64,000 nt of DNA from Sediminivirga luteola. GTDB lineage: Bacteria; Actinomycetota; Actinomycetes; Actinomycetales; Brevibacteriaceae. Shown here piece after piece: positions 16,700-27,100 of the stretch (its first letter is position 1; every line of letters starts with the position of its first letter). The notes under the pieces were generated by a model. That model was given only the letters and a program-made list of their open reading frames with translations. It was not told the DNA's origin and did no database searches. The stretch covers positions 1 to 64,000 of the forward strand of contig NZ_BMFY01000002.1 in assembly GCF_014639315.1 (NCBI RefSeq). Direction: 5' to 3'. The position numbers and the translations under genes are program-made.

Positions 16700-18717
16700 G
16701 CCCCGCCATGAACACCGCCACCGCGCTCGCGCCGGAGCCCGGGGTCACCACCGTGGAGCACACGTTCCCGCAGCTGCTGGAACAACTCGCCGCCGAACGA
16801 CCCGACGCCATCGCCATGCAGGAGAAGCGGTACGGGATCTGGCAGCCCATGAGCTGGGCGCTGTACCGCGAGCGCGTCCGCGACTTCGCCCACGGACTGG
16901 CCTCCCTCGGCGTGCAACCGGGTGAGATCGTCGCCGTCCTGGGAGACAACCGCCCCGAATGGCTGATCGCCGAACTCGCCGCCCAGAGCCTGCGGGCCGC
17001 CGTCGTCGGCATCTACCCGACCAGCATCGGCGAGGAACTGCGCCACGTCCTCTCCGTCGCCGCCTCGCGCATCGTGGTCGCGGAGGACCAGGAACAGGTC
17101 GACAAGCTGCTCAAGCTCCGGGACGACATGCTCGCCGCGGGCGAGCAGTTCCGGGTGGAGCGCATCGTGTTCTACGATCCGCACGGCCTGGAGCAGTACA
17201 CCGATCCCCTGCTGCTGGACTTCACCGAGCTGGAAGGCCACGGCCGCGCCTGGGGCGAGGAGCATCCCGGCTGGCTGGACGCGCAGGTCCGCGCCGGCAC
17301 CCCCGACGAGATCGCGGTCATCTGCACCACCTCCGGCACCACCTCCCGGCCCAAGCTGGGCGAGCTCAGCCACGCCAATCTCCTGGCCATGGCCGAGAAC
17401 CTCACCACCATCGACCCGATCGCCCCGAAGGACCGCTACGTGTCCTTCCTGCCGTTCGCGTGGATCGGCGAGCAGATGCTCTCCGTCGCCTGCGGGCTCT
17501 CGAAGGGCCTGACCATCTCCTTCCCCGAAGACTCCGCCACGCAGCGGGCGAATCTGAAGGAGATCGGGCCCGATGTCATGTTCGCCCCGCCGCGGATCTG
17601 GGAGTCGATGCTCTCGGAGGTTCAGGTGCGCATCGACGAGTCCGGCTGGTTCAAACGGCTGATGTTCGGCTTCGGCTACAAGGTCGGCGACGACATCGCG
17701 CAGCGCCGCGTGCAGGGTAAGGCGCCCACCCTGGGCCAGCGGATCCTCTCGCCCCTGGCCACGCTCGTTGCCTCCCACCCGGTGCGCAATCACCTCGGCC
17801 TGTCCCGGCTGAAGCGCTGCTACACCGGCGGCGCGCCGCTGGGGCCCGACGTGTTCCGGTTCTTCCACGCGATCGGCGTGAACCTCAAGCAGATCTACGG
17901 CCAGACCGAGATCTGCGGCATCGCGATCACGCACCGCGATGACGACATCGCCTTCCACACCGTGGGCACGCCCATCCCCGGCACCGAGCTGAGGATCGAG
18001 GAGGGGCAGATCATGCTCCGCTCCAGCTCGGTCTTCCAGGGGTACCGCGGGAATGCCGAAGCCACCGCCGAGGCCATCACCGAGGACGGCTGGCTCATCA
18101 CCGGCGACGCCGGCTACCTGGACGACAACGGCCACCTGGTCGTGATCGACCGCGCCAAGGACGTGCTGCGCGCCCCCGACGGGACGCTCTACTCCAGCGC
18201 CTTCGTGGAGAACAAGATCAAGTTCTCCCCCTATGTGGAGGAGGCCGTGGCCTTCAGCTCCAGCGACGGCGACGGGCTGACCGCCATCGTCGTGCTCGAT
18301 CCGGCCACGGTGGCCGCCTGGGCCGAGCACGAGCGGATCGGCTTCACCACCTATACCGACCTGGCCGGTAAGGACGAGGTGTACGACCTCATCGCCGAGG
18401 AGATCACCCGCTCCAACGAAGACCTCGCCGAGAGCATCCGGATCACCCGCTTCGTCATCCTGCACAAGCAGTTCGACCCCGACGACGACGAGATCACCCG
18501 GACCCGCAAGGTGCGCCGCAATGTGATCGGCGAGCGCTACGCGGCCATCATCGGCGCCCTGCAGCGCGGCGATGCCGAGGTGAGCATCACCAGCACCGTC
18601 ACCTATCAGGACGGTTCACGGGTGGAGCGTCCGCTCACCCTGAGGATCTTCGACCTGTCCACCTACCAGATCCCGCCGGGCCGGGGTCGCCGACCAGTCT
18701 GGAGCGGCCGCCGATGA
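16696..18717 (+). CDS. AMP-forming long-chain-type acyl-CoA synthetase embedded in the liv operon
   Basis: 673 residues. The adenylation motif is TSGTTSRPKLGELSHANL, with Ser where Gly is usual after TSGTT. Others are YTGGAPLGPDVFRF, QIYGQTEICG, DGWLITGDAGYLDDNGH and the C-terminal TRTRKVRRN with a plausible catalytic lysine. It resembles long-chain or aryl acyl-CoA ligases (COG1022). Sitting between livG and livH with ATGA overlaps on both sides, it probably activates the imported acid with CoA. The substrate is unknown. GGAGGTGG precedes the start. Confidence 0.85.
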   Translation: MSPAMNTATALAPEPGVTTVEHTFPQLLEQLAAERPDAIAMQEKRYGIWQPMSWALYRERVRDFAHGLASLGVQPGEIVAVLGDNRPEWLIAELAAQSLRAAVVGIYPTSIGEELRHVLSVAASRIVVAEDQEQVDKLLKLRDDMLAAGEQFRVERIVFYDPHGLEQYTDPLLLDFTELEGHGRAWGEEHPGWLDAQVRAGTPDEIAVICTTSGTTSRPKLGELSHANLLAMAENLTTIDPIAPKDRYVSFLPFAWIGEQMLSVACGLSKGLTISFPEDSATQRANLKEIGPDVMFAPPRIWESMLSEVQVRIDESGWFKRLMFGFGYKVGDDIAQRRVQGKAPTLGQRILSPLATLVASHPVRNHLGLSRLKRCYTGGAPLGPDVFRFFHAIGVNLKQIYGQTEICGIAITHRDDDIAFHTVGTPIPGTELRIEEGQIMLRSSSVFQGYRGNAEATAEAITEDGWLITGDAGYLDDNGHLVVIDRAKDVLRAPDGTLYSSAFVENKIKFSPYVEEAVAFSSSDGDGLTAIVVLDPATVAAWAEHERIGFTTYTDLAGKDEVYDLIAEEITRSNEDLAESIRITRFVILHKQFDPDDDEITRTRKVRRNVIGERYAAIIGALQRGDAEVSITSTVTYQDGSRVERPLTLRIFDLSTYQIPPGRGRRPVWSGRR

Positions 18718-19586
18718 GCACTGCTGTCAATCTCCTGATCTTCGGCCTCGCCGATGGCGCGATCCTGGCGCTGGCGGCGCTCGGCTTCGTGCTGATCTAC
18801 AAGGCCACCGCCGTGATCAACTTCGCTCAGGGCGAGTTCCTGCTGGTCGGCGCCTACACCTTCTACACCTGCTTCGTGATCTTCCAGCTGCCCATCACGG
18901 TGGGCATCCTGGTGGGCGTCGTGGTCGCGGTGCTGCTGGGCATCGTGGTCGAGCGGCTCATCCTGCGCCCCATGATCGGGCAGAGCCATATCAGCATCAT
19001 CATGGTCACGATCGGCCTCTCGGGCCTGCTGAACGCGATCGTGCAGATGTTCTTCGGCACCGGCGTGCGCGCCCAGCCCGCCGTGCTGCCCAGCCCGCCG
19101 GTGAGCATCCTGGGCGCCACCATCCCCGGCAACCGGCTGCTGGCGATCCTCATCGCCGCCATCGTGCTGACGGTGCTGACCATCTTCTTCCAGAAGTCCA
19201 AGCACGGCATCGCCATGCGCTCGGTCGCCGATGACGAGCAGGCGGCGATGACCGTCGGCATCTCGGTGCGGCGGGTCTACGCCATGTCCTGGGCGCTGGC
19301 GGCGGTCTCGGCGCTCATCGCCGGCATCCTGCTGGCGGACATCACGGCAGTGGACCTGCACATCGCGTCCTTCGGCCTGATGGTGTTCCCCGTGGTCATC
19401 CTCGGCGGCCTGGACTCGGTACCCGGCACCATCATCGGCGGCCTGACCATCGGCATCGTCACCCAGCTGGTTTCCGGCTATCTGGATCCCGGCCTGGCCG
19501 AGGTCATCCCCTACATCATCCTGGTCCTGATTCTGCTGATCCGCCCCTACGGCATCTTCGGCGAAAAGCGCATCGAGAGGGTCTGA
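18714..19586 (+). CDS. livH: Branched-chain-type ABC transporter permease LivH
   Basis: 290 residues with about eight membrane helices. Typical LivH blocks are NLLIFGLADGAILALAALGF, AVINFAQGEFLLVGAY, ERLILRPMIGQS, MRSVADDEQAAMTVGI and FPVVILGGLDSVPGTIIGG. It forms the membrane channel with LivM. The ATG overlaps the ligase stop, and livM begins three bases after its own stop. Confidence 0.92.
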   Translation: MSTAVNLLIFGLADGAILALAALGFVLIYKATAVINFAQGEFLLVGAYTFYTCFVIFQLPITVGILVGVVVAVLLGIVVERLILRPMIGQSHISIIMVTIGLSGLLNAIVQMFFGTGVRAQPAVLPSPPVSILGATIPGNRLLAILIAAIVLTVLTIFFQKSKHGIAMRSVADDEQAAMTVGISVRRVYAMSWALAAVSALIAGILLADITAVDLHIASFGLMVFPVVILGGLDSVPGTIIGGLTIGIVTQLVSGYLDPGLAEVIPYIILVLILLIRPYGIFGEKRIERV

Positions 19587-19589
19587 CAC

Positions 19590-20651
19590 ATGGCTGCGAC
19601 TCAAACCGGACTGCATCACCGCAGCTACGCCTCAGAGCTGAGGATCTGGACCAGCCGCGCCCAGTGGATCCGGCTGGGACTGCTGACCGTCCTGCTACTG
19701 GCGCTGCCGTGGGTACTGGACAACTACTGGCTCTCCATCGTCAACACCGCCCTCATCGCGGTGGTCGGCGCGATCGGCCTGAACATCCTGGTCGGCTACA
19801 CCGGCCAGATCTCCCTGGGCCAGGGCGGCTTCCTGGCGGTGGGCGCCTACACCAGCGTGATCCTGGCCGACCGGGCCGGGCTTCCGGTGCCGCTGAGCAT
19901 CGCCTCGGCCGTGATCGTCACCGCCGTCGTCGGGACGTTCTTCGGTCTGCCTGGCCTGCGGCTGAAGGGCCTCTACCTGGCGATCGCCACCCTGGCCTCC
20001 CAGCAGATCATCCTGTTCATCGTGCGCCGCTGGGGCTGGCTCACCGAGGGCCGCGGCTTCGTCGACGTCAGCCGGCTGGAGTTCCTGGGCTTCCGCATCC
20101 AGCGGGAGACCTTCGAGCAGCAGTGGTACTGGATCCTGCTGATCATCGCGATCCTCGCGGTGCTGGTCGCGGTGAACCTGTTCCGCTCGGGCCTGGGCCG
20201 CTCCTTCATGGCGGTGCGCGACCAGGACATCGCCGCCGCCGCGATCGGCGTCAACGTCGCCCGCGCCAAACTGACCGCCTTCGCGGTGTCCTCGGGCTTC
20301 GTCGGCCTGGCCGGCGCTCTCACGGCGCACTACACCGAAGTCATCTCCTGGGAGAGGTTCACGCTGGACGTGTCCATCCTCTACCTGGCGATGATCATCG
20401 TCGGCGGGCTCGGCAGCGTCGCCGGCTCGGTCTACGGGGCGGTGTTCATCACCTTCCTGCCGGTGGTGGTCCGGGGCTTCGCGGAGTTCGCCGGCGGATT
20501 CGCCCCGTTCCTGCAGGCCCAGCTGCCCGCCTTCCAGAACGCCGTCTTCGGGCTGGTCATCATCGTCTTCCTCATCATCGAGCCGAGAGGACTGAACCAT
20601 ATATGGACCCGGATCAAGGACTACTTCGGCTACTGGCCCTTCCGATACTGA
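19590..20651 (+). CDS. livM: Branched-chain-type ABC transporter permease LivM
   Basis: 353 residues with about nine to ten membrane helices. LNILVGYTGQISLGQGGFLA, LRLKGLYLAIATLASQQI, RDQDIAAAAIGVNVARAK and IVGGLGSVAGSVYGAVFI are the LivM hallmarks. The cytosolic loop GWLTEGRGFVDVSR is somewhat longer than in E. coli LivM. Partner of livH; a 79-base spacer with a fresh ribosome-binding site leads to the binding protein. Confidence 0.92.
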   Translation: MAATQTGLHHRSYASELRIWTSRAQWIRLGLLTVLLLALPWVLDNYWLSIVNTALIAVVGAIGLNILVGYTGQISLGQGGFLAVGAYTSVILADRAGLPVPLSIASAVIVTAVVGTFFGLPGLRLKGLYLAIATLASQQIILFIVRRWGWLTEGRGFVDVSRLEFLGFRIQRETFEQQWYWILLIIAILAVLVAVNLFRSGLGRSFMAVRDQDIAAAAIGVNVARAKLTAFAVSSGFVGLAGALTAHYTEVISWERFTLDVSILYLAMIIVGGLGSVAGSVYGAVFITFLPVVVRGFAEFAGGFAPFLQAQLPAFQNAVFGLVIIVFLIIEPRGLNHIWTRIKDYFGYWPFRY

Positions 20652-20730
20652 CGGCCCGGACGCACCACATCGCAGCACACCACTGACCGACACGCGGATG
20701 TCAACGACGACGCACGCAAAGGAGAACATC

Positions 20731-21972
20731 ATGTCCCACACGACGAAGCAGCGGAGGCGAGGCTCCTCGGCCACCCGCACGACGGGCCTGCTGAAGGCCG
20801 GCAGCCTGGCGGCCGTCACGGCACTCGCCCTGGCCGCCTGCGGCGGAGGCGGCGGGGGCGGTGCCGCCGAGGGCGACGGGCCCATCCCCATCGGCGTCAT
20901 CGCGGACCTGTCCGGCGCCACGGGCGATGTGGGCACGCCCTACAACCAGGGCATGCTCGCCTACGTCGACTGGATCAACAGCGCCGGCGGCGTGGAGGGC
21001 CGCGAGATCCAGGCGATCAGCAACGACTACGCCTATGAGATCCCGCAGGCCGAAGAGCTCTACCGCCGGTATCTGAACGAGGACGTCGTCGCCGTCCAGG
21101 GCTGGGGCACCGGGGACACGGAAGCCCTGCGCACCCGGGTGGCGAACGACGAGCTGCCCTTCATCTCGGGTTCGTTCTCCGAGGAACTGGCCGACCCGGC
21201 CGAATCGCCCTACAACTTCCTGATCGCACCGACCTACTCGGACCAGATGCGGGTGGCGCTGAACTACATCGAGGAGGAGGGCGGTGCAGGCAGTGAGGTG
21301 GCGGTGCTGCACCACGACTCGCCGTTCGGTGCCTCACCAGTGGCCGACGGCCAGGAGTGGGTGGACTCCGGCGAGGTGGATCTCGGTTACCAGTCCTACG
21401 CGATGCCCACCGGCACCTCGAACTTCGTCGGTATCCTCTCCCAGGCCCAGTCCCAGGGGGCGGAGTACATCGTGATCCAGAACGTCGCCAGCCCGGCCTC
21501 GCAGGTGGCGCACGACATCGCCGCGCAGAACCTCGACATGAAGATCGTCTGCCTCAACTGGTGTGCCAACGATCTGTTCATCACCGGTGCCGGGGACGCC
21601 GGTGAGGGCTCCGTCCTGGTCCAGCCGTTCGCCCCGGTAAGCGCGGACAAGCCCGGGCACGCGGACATGCGCGCGTACCTGGAAGAGCAGGGCGAGGACC
21701 CGGACTCCAAGGGTTCCGCCTGGGTCCAGGGCTGGCTGGCGATGCACATCATGGTGGAGGGCATCCGCCACACGCTGGAGCAGGGCAACGACCTCACCGG
21801 ACCCAATATCCGGGAGTCCCTGGAGACCATGGGCCCGATCGACACCGGCGGCGTGATCGGCGCCGGCATCGTCGAGTTCTCGCCCGAGACCCACGCCGGC
21901 ATCCACAGCTCTGGCGTCTACGAGGTGCAGGACGGTCAGATGGTCGAGATCGCCGAGGGCGCGGAACCGTGA
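20731..21972 (+). CDS. livK: Branched-chain-type ABC transporter substrate-binding lipoprotein (LivK-like)
   Basis: 413 residues. The signal peptide ends in LALAAC, so Cys37 should be lipidated. The mature protein is a type-I periplasmic binding fold: IPIGVIADLSGATGDVG, NQGMLAYVDWINSAGGVEGR, QGWGTGDTEALRTRV. This family also binds aromatic acids, amides and urea, so the ligand need not be an amino acid. AAAGGAG at 20718-20724 selects ATG 20731 over ATG 20698. The stop overlaps livF as GTGA. Confidence 0.9.
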   Translation: MSHTTKQRRRGSSATRTTGLLKAGSLAAVTALALAACGGGGGGGAAEGDGPIPIGVIADLSGATGDVGTPYNQGMLAYVDWINSAGGVEGREIQAISNDYAYEIPQAEELYRRYLNEDVVAVQGWGTGDTEALRTRVANDELPFISGSFSEELADPAESPYNFLIAPTYSDQMRVALNYIEEEGGAGSEVAVLHHDSPFGASPVADGQEWVDSGEVDLGYQSYAMPTGTSNFVGILSQAQSQGAEYIVIQNVASPASQVAHDIAAQNLDMKIVCLNWCANDLFITGAGDAGEGSVLVQPFAPVSADKPGHADMRAYLEEQGEDPDSKGSAWVQGWLAMHIMVEGIRHTLEQGNDLTGPNIRESLETMGPIDTGGVIGAGIVEFSPETHAGIHSSGVYEVQDGQMVEIAEGAEP

Positions 21973-22808
21973 GCCCGCAGGCCGCACCAGCGGCGGAGCC
22001 CGCCTCCCCGGCGGCGGGCTCCCCGCTCCTGGTGCTCAACAACATCGAGGTCATCTACGACGAGGTGATCCTGGTCCTGCGCGGCCTGTCCCTGTCCGTG
22101 CCGGAGGGGAAGATCGTGGCGCTGCTGGGCTCCAACGGCGCCGGCAAGTCCACTACGCTCAAGGCCGTCTCCGGACTGCTGCCGAGCGAACGCGGGGAGA
22201 TCTCCTCCGGCTCGGTGACCTTCGAGGGCCGCGACGTCACCCGGATGGACGCGCCGGACCGGGTGAAGAACGGGATGAGCCTGTGCATGGAGGGCCGGCA
22301 CGTCTTCCCGCACCTGACGGTCGCGGACAACCTCATCGCGGGGGCCTACACCCGCCGGGACAAGGCCGAGCAGATCGAGCTGGTCTACGAGTTCTTCCCC
22401 AAGCTGGCGGACATGCGCAACCGCACCGCCGGCTATCTCTCCGGCGGCGAACAGCAGATGCTCGCCATCGGGCGGGCGCTCATGGCCAAGCCGCGGCTGC
22501 TGATGCTGGACGAGCCGTCGCTGGGGCTGGCGCCACTGCTGGTCACTGAGATCTTCGGGCAGATCGCCCGGCTCAACGCCGAGATCGGCCTGACCGTGCT
22601 GGTGATCGAGCAGAACGCCCGCCGCGCCCTGGAGGTGGCCCATCACGGCTACATCATGGAGCAGGGCCGGATCGTGCTGGAGGGCTCCTCCACGGAGCTG
22701 CAGGAGAACCCCGATGTGAAGGAGTTCTACCTGGGCGTCGGCGGCGAAGGCGGACGGAAGAGCTACCGCGAGGTCAAGCACTACAAACGCCGCAAGCGCT
22801 GGCTCTAG
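21969..22808 (+). CDS. livF: Branched-chain-type ABC transporter ATP-binding protein LivF
   Basis: 279 residues with GTG start overlapping the livK stop. Walker A GSNGAGKSTTLK, signature YLSGGEQQMLAIGRAL, Walker B LLMLDEPSLGLAP and H-loop region VIEQNARRALEVAHH. It has a longer basic C-terminal tail (SYREVKHYKRRKRWL) than usual LivF, a form often seen in liv operons that carry CoA ligases. Works with LivG on the LivHM permease. Confidence 0.9.
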   Translation: MSPQAAPAAEPASPAAGSPLLVLNNIEVIYDEVILVLRGLSLSVPEGKIVALLGSNGAGKSTTLKAVSGLLPSERGEISSGSVTFEGRDVTRMDAPDRVKNGMSLCMEGRHVFPHLTVADNLIAGAYTRRDKAEQIELVYEFFPKLADMRNRTAGYLSGGEQQMLAIGRALMAKPRLLMLDEPSLGLAPLLVTEIFGQIARLNAEIGLTVLVIEQNARRALEVAHHGYIMEQGRIVLEGSSTELQENPDVKEFYLGVGGEGGRKSYREVKHYKRRKRWL

Positions 22809-22827
22809 CGACGAGAGGGAGACGTTG

Positions 22828-24066
22828 ATGCCTACCAAGGAACTGCCCCGGGCGCTGGGGCACCATGCCCGTTCCCGCGCGGGCGAGCTGGCCGCGGCTC
22901 TTCAGCGGGCGATGCGCGTACCGGCGACCGCCGAGCGGCTCCGGGCGGCGGGCATCGATCCGGCGCTGCTCCAGGACGCCGATGACGCCCTCGCCGCGCT
23001 CGATTCCCTCCCGGTGCTGCGCAAGGACGACCTCATCAACCGGCAACGCGGCGAGCCGCCGTACGGCGGGATGGTGCCGGCCGGCGTCACCCCACGGCGG
23101 ATCTTCCAGTCGCCTGGCCCGCTCTACGAGGCCCAGCTGGCGGACGGGGACGAATGGGACTGGGCGCCGGCGCTGACCGCGGCGGGCATCGGCGCCGGGG
23201 AGGTGGCGGTCAACTGCTTCGGCTACCACCTCTCCCCCGCGGGCGCGATGTTCGACCACGGGCTCGCCGCCGTGGGCGCCGCGGTGGTGCCGGCGGGCAT
23301 CGGCAGCCAGGACCTGCAGCTCCAGGCGGTACTGGACACCGGCGCCAGCGTGTACATCGGGCTGCCGAGCTATCTGAAGGCCCTGCTGGACAGGTTCACG
23401 GCCTCTCCTAGCGCAGCCGCGTGGCCGGTGTCGAAGGCGATCCTGACGGCCGAGCCACTGCCGCCCTCGCTGCGCGCCGAACTCGAGCGGCACGTCCCGG
23501 TGGTGCGCATGGCGTACGGCACGGCGGAGGCCGGCTGCATCGCCTATGAGGACGGCACGGGACCCGGGATGCGGGTGAACGACGCGGTCTTCGTGCAGGT
23601 GTGCGACCCGGTCACTGGCGAGGCGATCGCCGAGGGCGAGGGCGAGGTGGTGATCACCCGGCTGCGCGGCGAGTATCCCCTGGTCCGGTTCGGCACCGGG
23701 GACCTGTCGGCCTGGCAGCTCGACTCCGACGGCGGTCTCCGCCTGGCGGGCGTGCTCGGACGGGTAGGCGAGGCGGTCAAGGTGCGCGGCATGTTCCTGC
23801 ACCCCCGGCAGGCCGCAGCGGCGCTCGGCGACGTCCCGGGAGTGTCCGGGTTCCGCTTCGTGGTCCGGCGGCAGGACCACGTCGATGCGATCCGCTGCGA
23901 GGTCGTCGGCGCCGACGGCGGTGGTGGTGACGCCGGCGCGGCGGAGCTTGTCGGCCGGGTCACCGCCGCCATCCGCGAACGGCTGCGGTTCCGCGCCGAG
24001 GTCGTCGTGGTGGAGCGCCTCCCGGAGGACTCTCCCGTCCTGGTGGACGAGCGCGACTGGAGCTGA
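22828..24066 (+). CDS. Phenylacetate-CoA-ligase-family (PaaK-like) protein without the usual phosphate loop
   Basis: 412 residues resembling COG1541. SPGPLYEAQ stands where PaaK has SSGTTGKPT. Other blocks are VNCFGYHLSPAGAMFDHGL, VYIGLPSYLKALLD, AYGTAEAGCIAYE, RFGTGDLSA and GRVGEAVKVRGMFLHP. The C-terminal catalytic lysine region reads PEDSPVLVDERDW, with no lysine. As I recall, a form with SPGPxYE accompanies other liv operons, so this may be a real subfamily and not decay. Role in CoA activation is probable from context, but the chemistry is uncertain. GAGAGGGAG precedes ATG 22828. Confidence 0.7.
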   Translation: MPTKELPRALGHHARSRAGELAAALQRAMRVPATAERLRAAGIDPALLQDADDALAALDSLPVLRKDDLINRQRGEPPYGGMVPAGVTPRRIFQSPGPLYEAQLADGDEWDWAPALTAAGIGAGEVAVNCFGYHLSPAGAMFDHGLAAVGAAVVPAGIGSQDLQLQAVLDTGASVYIGLPSYLKALLDRFTASPSAAAWPVSKAILTAEPLPPSLRAELERHVPVVRMAYGTAEAGCIAYEDGTGPGMRVNDAVFVQVCDPVTGEAIAEGEGEVVITRLRGEYPLVRFGTGDLSAWQLDSDGGLRLAGVLGRVGEAVKVRGMFLHPRQAAAALGDVPGVSGFRFVVRRQDHVDAIRCEVVGADGGGGDAGAAELVGRVTAAIRERLRFRAEVVVVERLPEDSPVLVDERDWS

Positions 24067-24107
24067 CACCCGGAGGCGCCGCGCACGGCCCCCCGCCGGG
24101 CCGCCGG

Positions 24108-27100
24108 TCAGCGCCGCAGTTCCTCCGCGAGCGCGTGGAAGGCCGGGCTCGGGTTGCCGAATCGGTGCAGCGTCATCGACACCGCCTGCTCCTTGAGCCA
24201 GTACCGCAACTCGACCCGTCCGGAGGCCGTGACGGGATCGTCCAGGAGCGCGATCTCCGGACGAGCCGAGGTCTTCCCGCGCAGCTGCGCCGGTACCGCG
24301 CCCAGGTGTCGGACGCGCGCCTGGCCCTCGGCGTGGAAACGCCCCTGAAGCAGCCCGGCCGCGAACTCTTCATCGTCGCAGACGACGGGCGCCTCAAGAC
24401 CGAACTCGGCGGCGGCTGCCTCGGCCACCGTCCGCGCCGCGGCCGGGGATTCCGGGTGCACCACGAGCCGCAGGGAGGCACCGGCCCGCCGCCCCGCCGC
24501 GAGCGCCCGCGCTGCCGATGCCGCGTCGGCGTCCGCCCCCAGCCGCACCGTCACCTGCGCCGGCAGGTACCGGAAGACGTTCGCCTCGCACTGCAAGCCC
24601 GTGTGATCGCGACCGTGCCCGAACTCCTCCTCCCACCAGCGGGAGTCGTCGGCGATGGCCGCCCGCAACCAGTCCAGATCTGCACCCGGCAGCAGACCAC
24701 CTCGTACCAGGCGCCCCAGCAGGCCGCCGATGCCGCCCGCGGCCGGATCAGCCGGCGACGTTCGATCCCCGGCGGCTTCCCCGGTTCCGGCAGGCCCGTC
24801 TCCGCGGCCGGGCACCGGTTCCGTGCCTCGCAGGGTGTCCTGCCAGGTGCCGAACTGCATGAGGTAGTTGGGACCGCCCGCCTTGGAGCCCAGGCCGACG
24901 GAGGATTTCTTCCAGCCGCCGAACGACTGCCGCTGCACGATCGCGCCGGTGATGCCGCGGTTCACGTAGACGTTGCCGGCCTGGACCATGGCCAGCCAGC
25001 GGCGGACTTCCGCCGGCTCCAGGCTGTGGATCCCGGCCGTGAGTCCGTACTCGGTGGCGTTCTGCAGGCGGATTCCCTCGTCCAGGTCCTTCGCGCGCAT
25101 CAGCCCGAGCACGGGTCCGAAGCACTCGGTCAGATGGAAAAACGACCCCGGCCGCACCCCGTCCTTGATGCCCGGCGACCACAGCCGGCCGGTCTCGTCC
25201 AGCTGCCGCGGCTTGAGCAGCCAGCGTTCTCCCGGTTCCAGCTCCGTGAGCGCCCGGTGCAGTTTTGCACTGGGCTGCTCGGTGAGCGGGCCCACCGTCG
25301 CCGAGAGATTCTCAGGCCAGTCCACCACGAGCGAGGACGCGGCGTCGACGAGCTGCCGGCGGAAACGTTCGGAATCGTAGACGCTGCCGGTCAGGATGCC
25401 CAGCGAAGCCGCCGAGCACTTCTGCCCGGCATGGCCGAATGCGCTGTGCACCAGATCGGCCACGGCAAGGTCGCGGTCCGCCGAGGGGGTGATGAGCAGC
25501 GCGTTCTTGCCCGAGGTCTCGGCGCTGATGGCCAGATCCGGGCGCCAGCCGGCGAACGTCGCGGCGGTGTCGGAGGCACCGGTGAGGATCACGCGGTCCA
25601 CCTCCGGATGGCTGATGAGGAGGCGGCCGGATTCACCCTCGTCCGGCGAGACCCCGTGCAGCACCTCCCTGGGTACGCCGGCGTCCCACAGCGCCTGCAG
25701 CAATGCCATGGCGCAGTGCGGCGCCGGGCCCGAGGGCTTGTGGATCACGGCGGCACCGGCCGCGAGCGCCGCGACGGTGGAGCCCAGCGGGATCGCCAGC
25801 GGGAAGTTCCACGGCGGCGTCACCACGATGACGCGGTCCGGGGTGAACCGCGCATGCTCCACCTGCTCGAGCTCCAGGGCCCGGTGCGCGTAGTAGCGGG
25901 CGAAGTCGATCGCCTCGGAGACTTCCGGATCGGACTGGGCGACGGCTTTGCCCACCTCCGCGGCTGCCAGGGACACCAGATGGCCGCGCCGCGCCGCCAG
26001 CAGGTCCGCGGCCCGGTAGAGGATGCGGGCGCGGTCGATGGCGGGCCGGGCCGCCCACGCGGCACCCGCCTCGCGCGCGGTGGCGACCAGGGCGTCGACG
26101 CCGTTTACCGCCAAGGCGTCCGGCACCGGCTGGGCATCCAGCCAGCCAGGGCTGACGGCGCGCTCGACGGCTGCACGCGCCCACTCCTGGTTGGCCGCCA
26201 GCGCCGGGTTGGTGTCCGGTTCGTTGCGGAACGGCGGCAGGGCCTCTCCGTCTGCTGCGATGTGAGGGGAGGGGTCCCCGCCCGCATCGGAGCCGGGAGG
26301 GGCGTCTGATGCCACCGTTCCCGGGGCGTCACCGGGCATGATGCCTGTCCCGGTGCCCGGGTGCGCGGCCCGCTCGGCCGCGAGCTCCTCCGCCGCCCGA
26401 TCCTGACGGTGCTGCGCTCCGGGAGGCCGGAGCCCGTGGGCCGTCAGGATCTGGGAGAGAGTCGTCAAGGAGTCCCGGAACCGCTGTTCCTCGCGGCGGA
26501 ACGTCTCATTCCCCGGGGCGAGGTCTAAGATCCCGGACATGAAGTTCTCCTGCGCGGCGTTCTCCTCCAGGCGACGCACGAGATAGGAGATCGCGACGTC
26601 GAACTCCTGGGGCCTTACGGCGGGCACATACAGAAGGAGCTGGCCGGTGTCGGCGCTGACGGCCTCGGCCTGCTCGGTGGCCATGCCCTGCAGCATCTCG
26701 AACTCCATCAGCTCGCAGACCCCTCGCCGGCGACCGAGCAGATGCGCGAATGCGATGTCGAACAGGTTGTGCCCGGCCACGCCGATGCGCAGGCCCCGCA
26801 TCCGCTCCCGGTCCAACAGCCAGTGCAGCACGAGTTTGTAATTGGCATCCGTGGCCTGCTTGGAATCGCATGTCACGAGCGGCCAGCCGGCCAGTTCCGC
26901 ATGCACTCGCTCCATCGCGAGGTTGGCGCCCTTGACCAGCCGCACCTTGATTCCCGCGCCTCCGGCGTCGACGCGCCGGGCGGCGAACTCCGCCAGCTCC
27001 TGCATCGCGCCCAGCGCGTCCGGCAGATAGGCCTGCAGCACGATGCCGGCCTCCAGGTCCCGGGTCTCCGGGAGGGAGAGCAGCCGGGAGAAGACGGCCA

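Noticed and set aside
24135-26309. 724-codon plus-strand frame inside putA
   Set aside because: Antisense shadow of the ALDH part; no recognisable motif.
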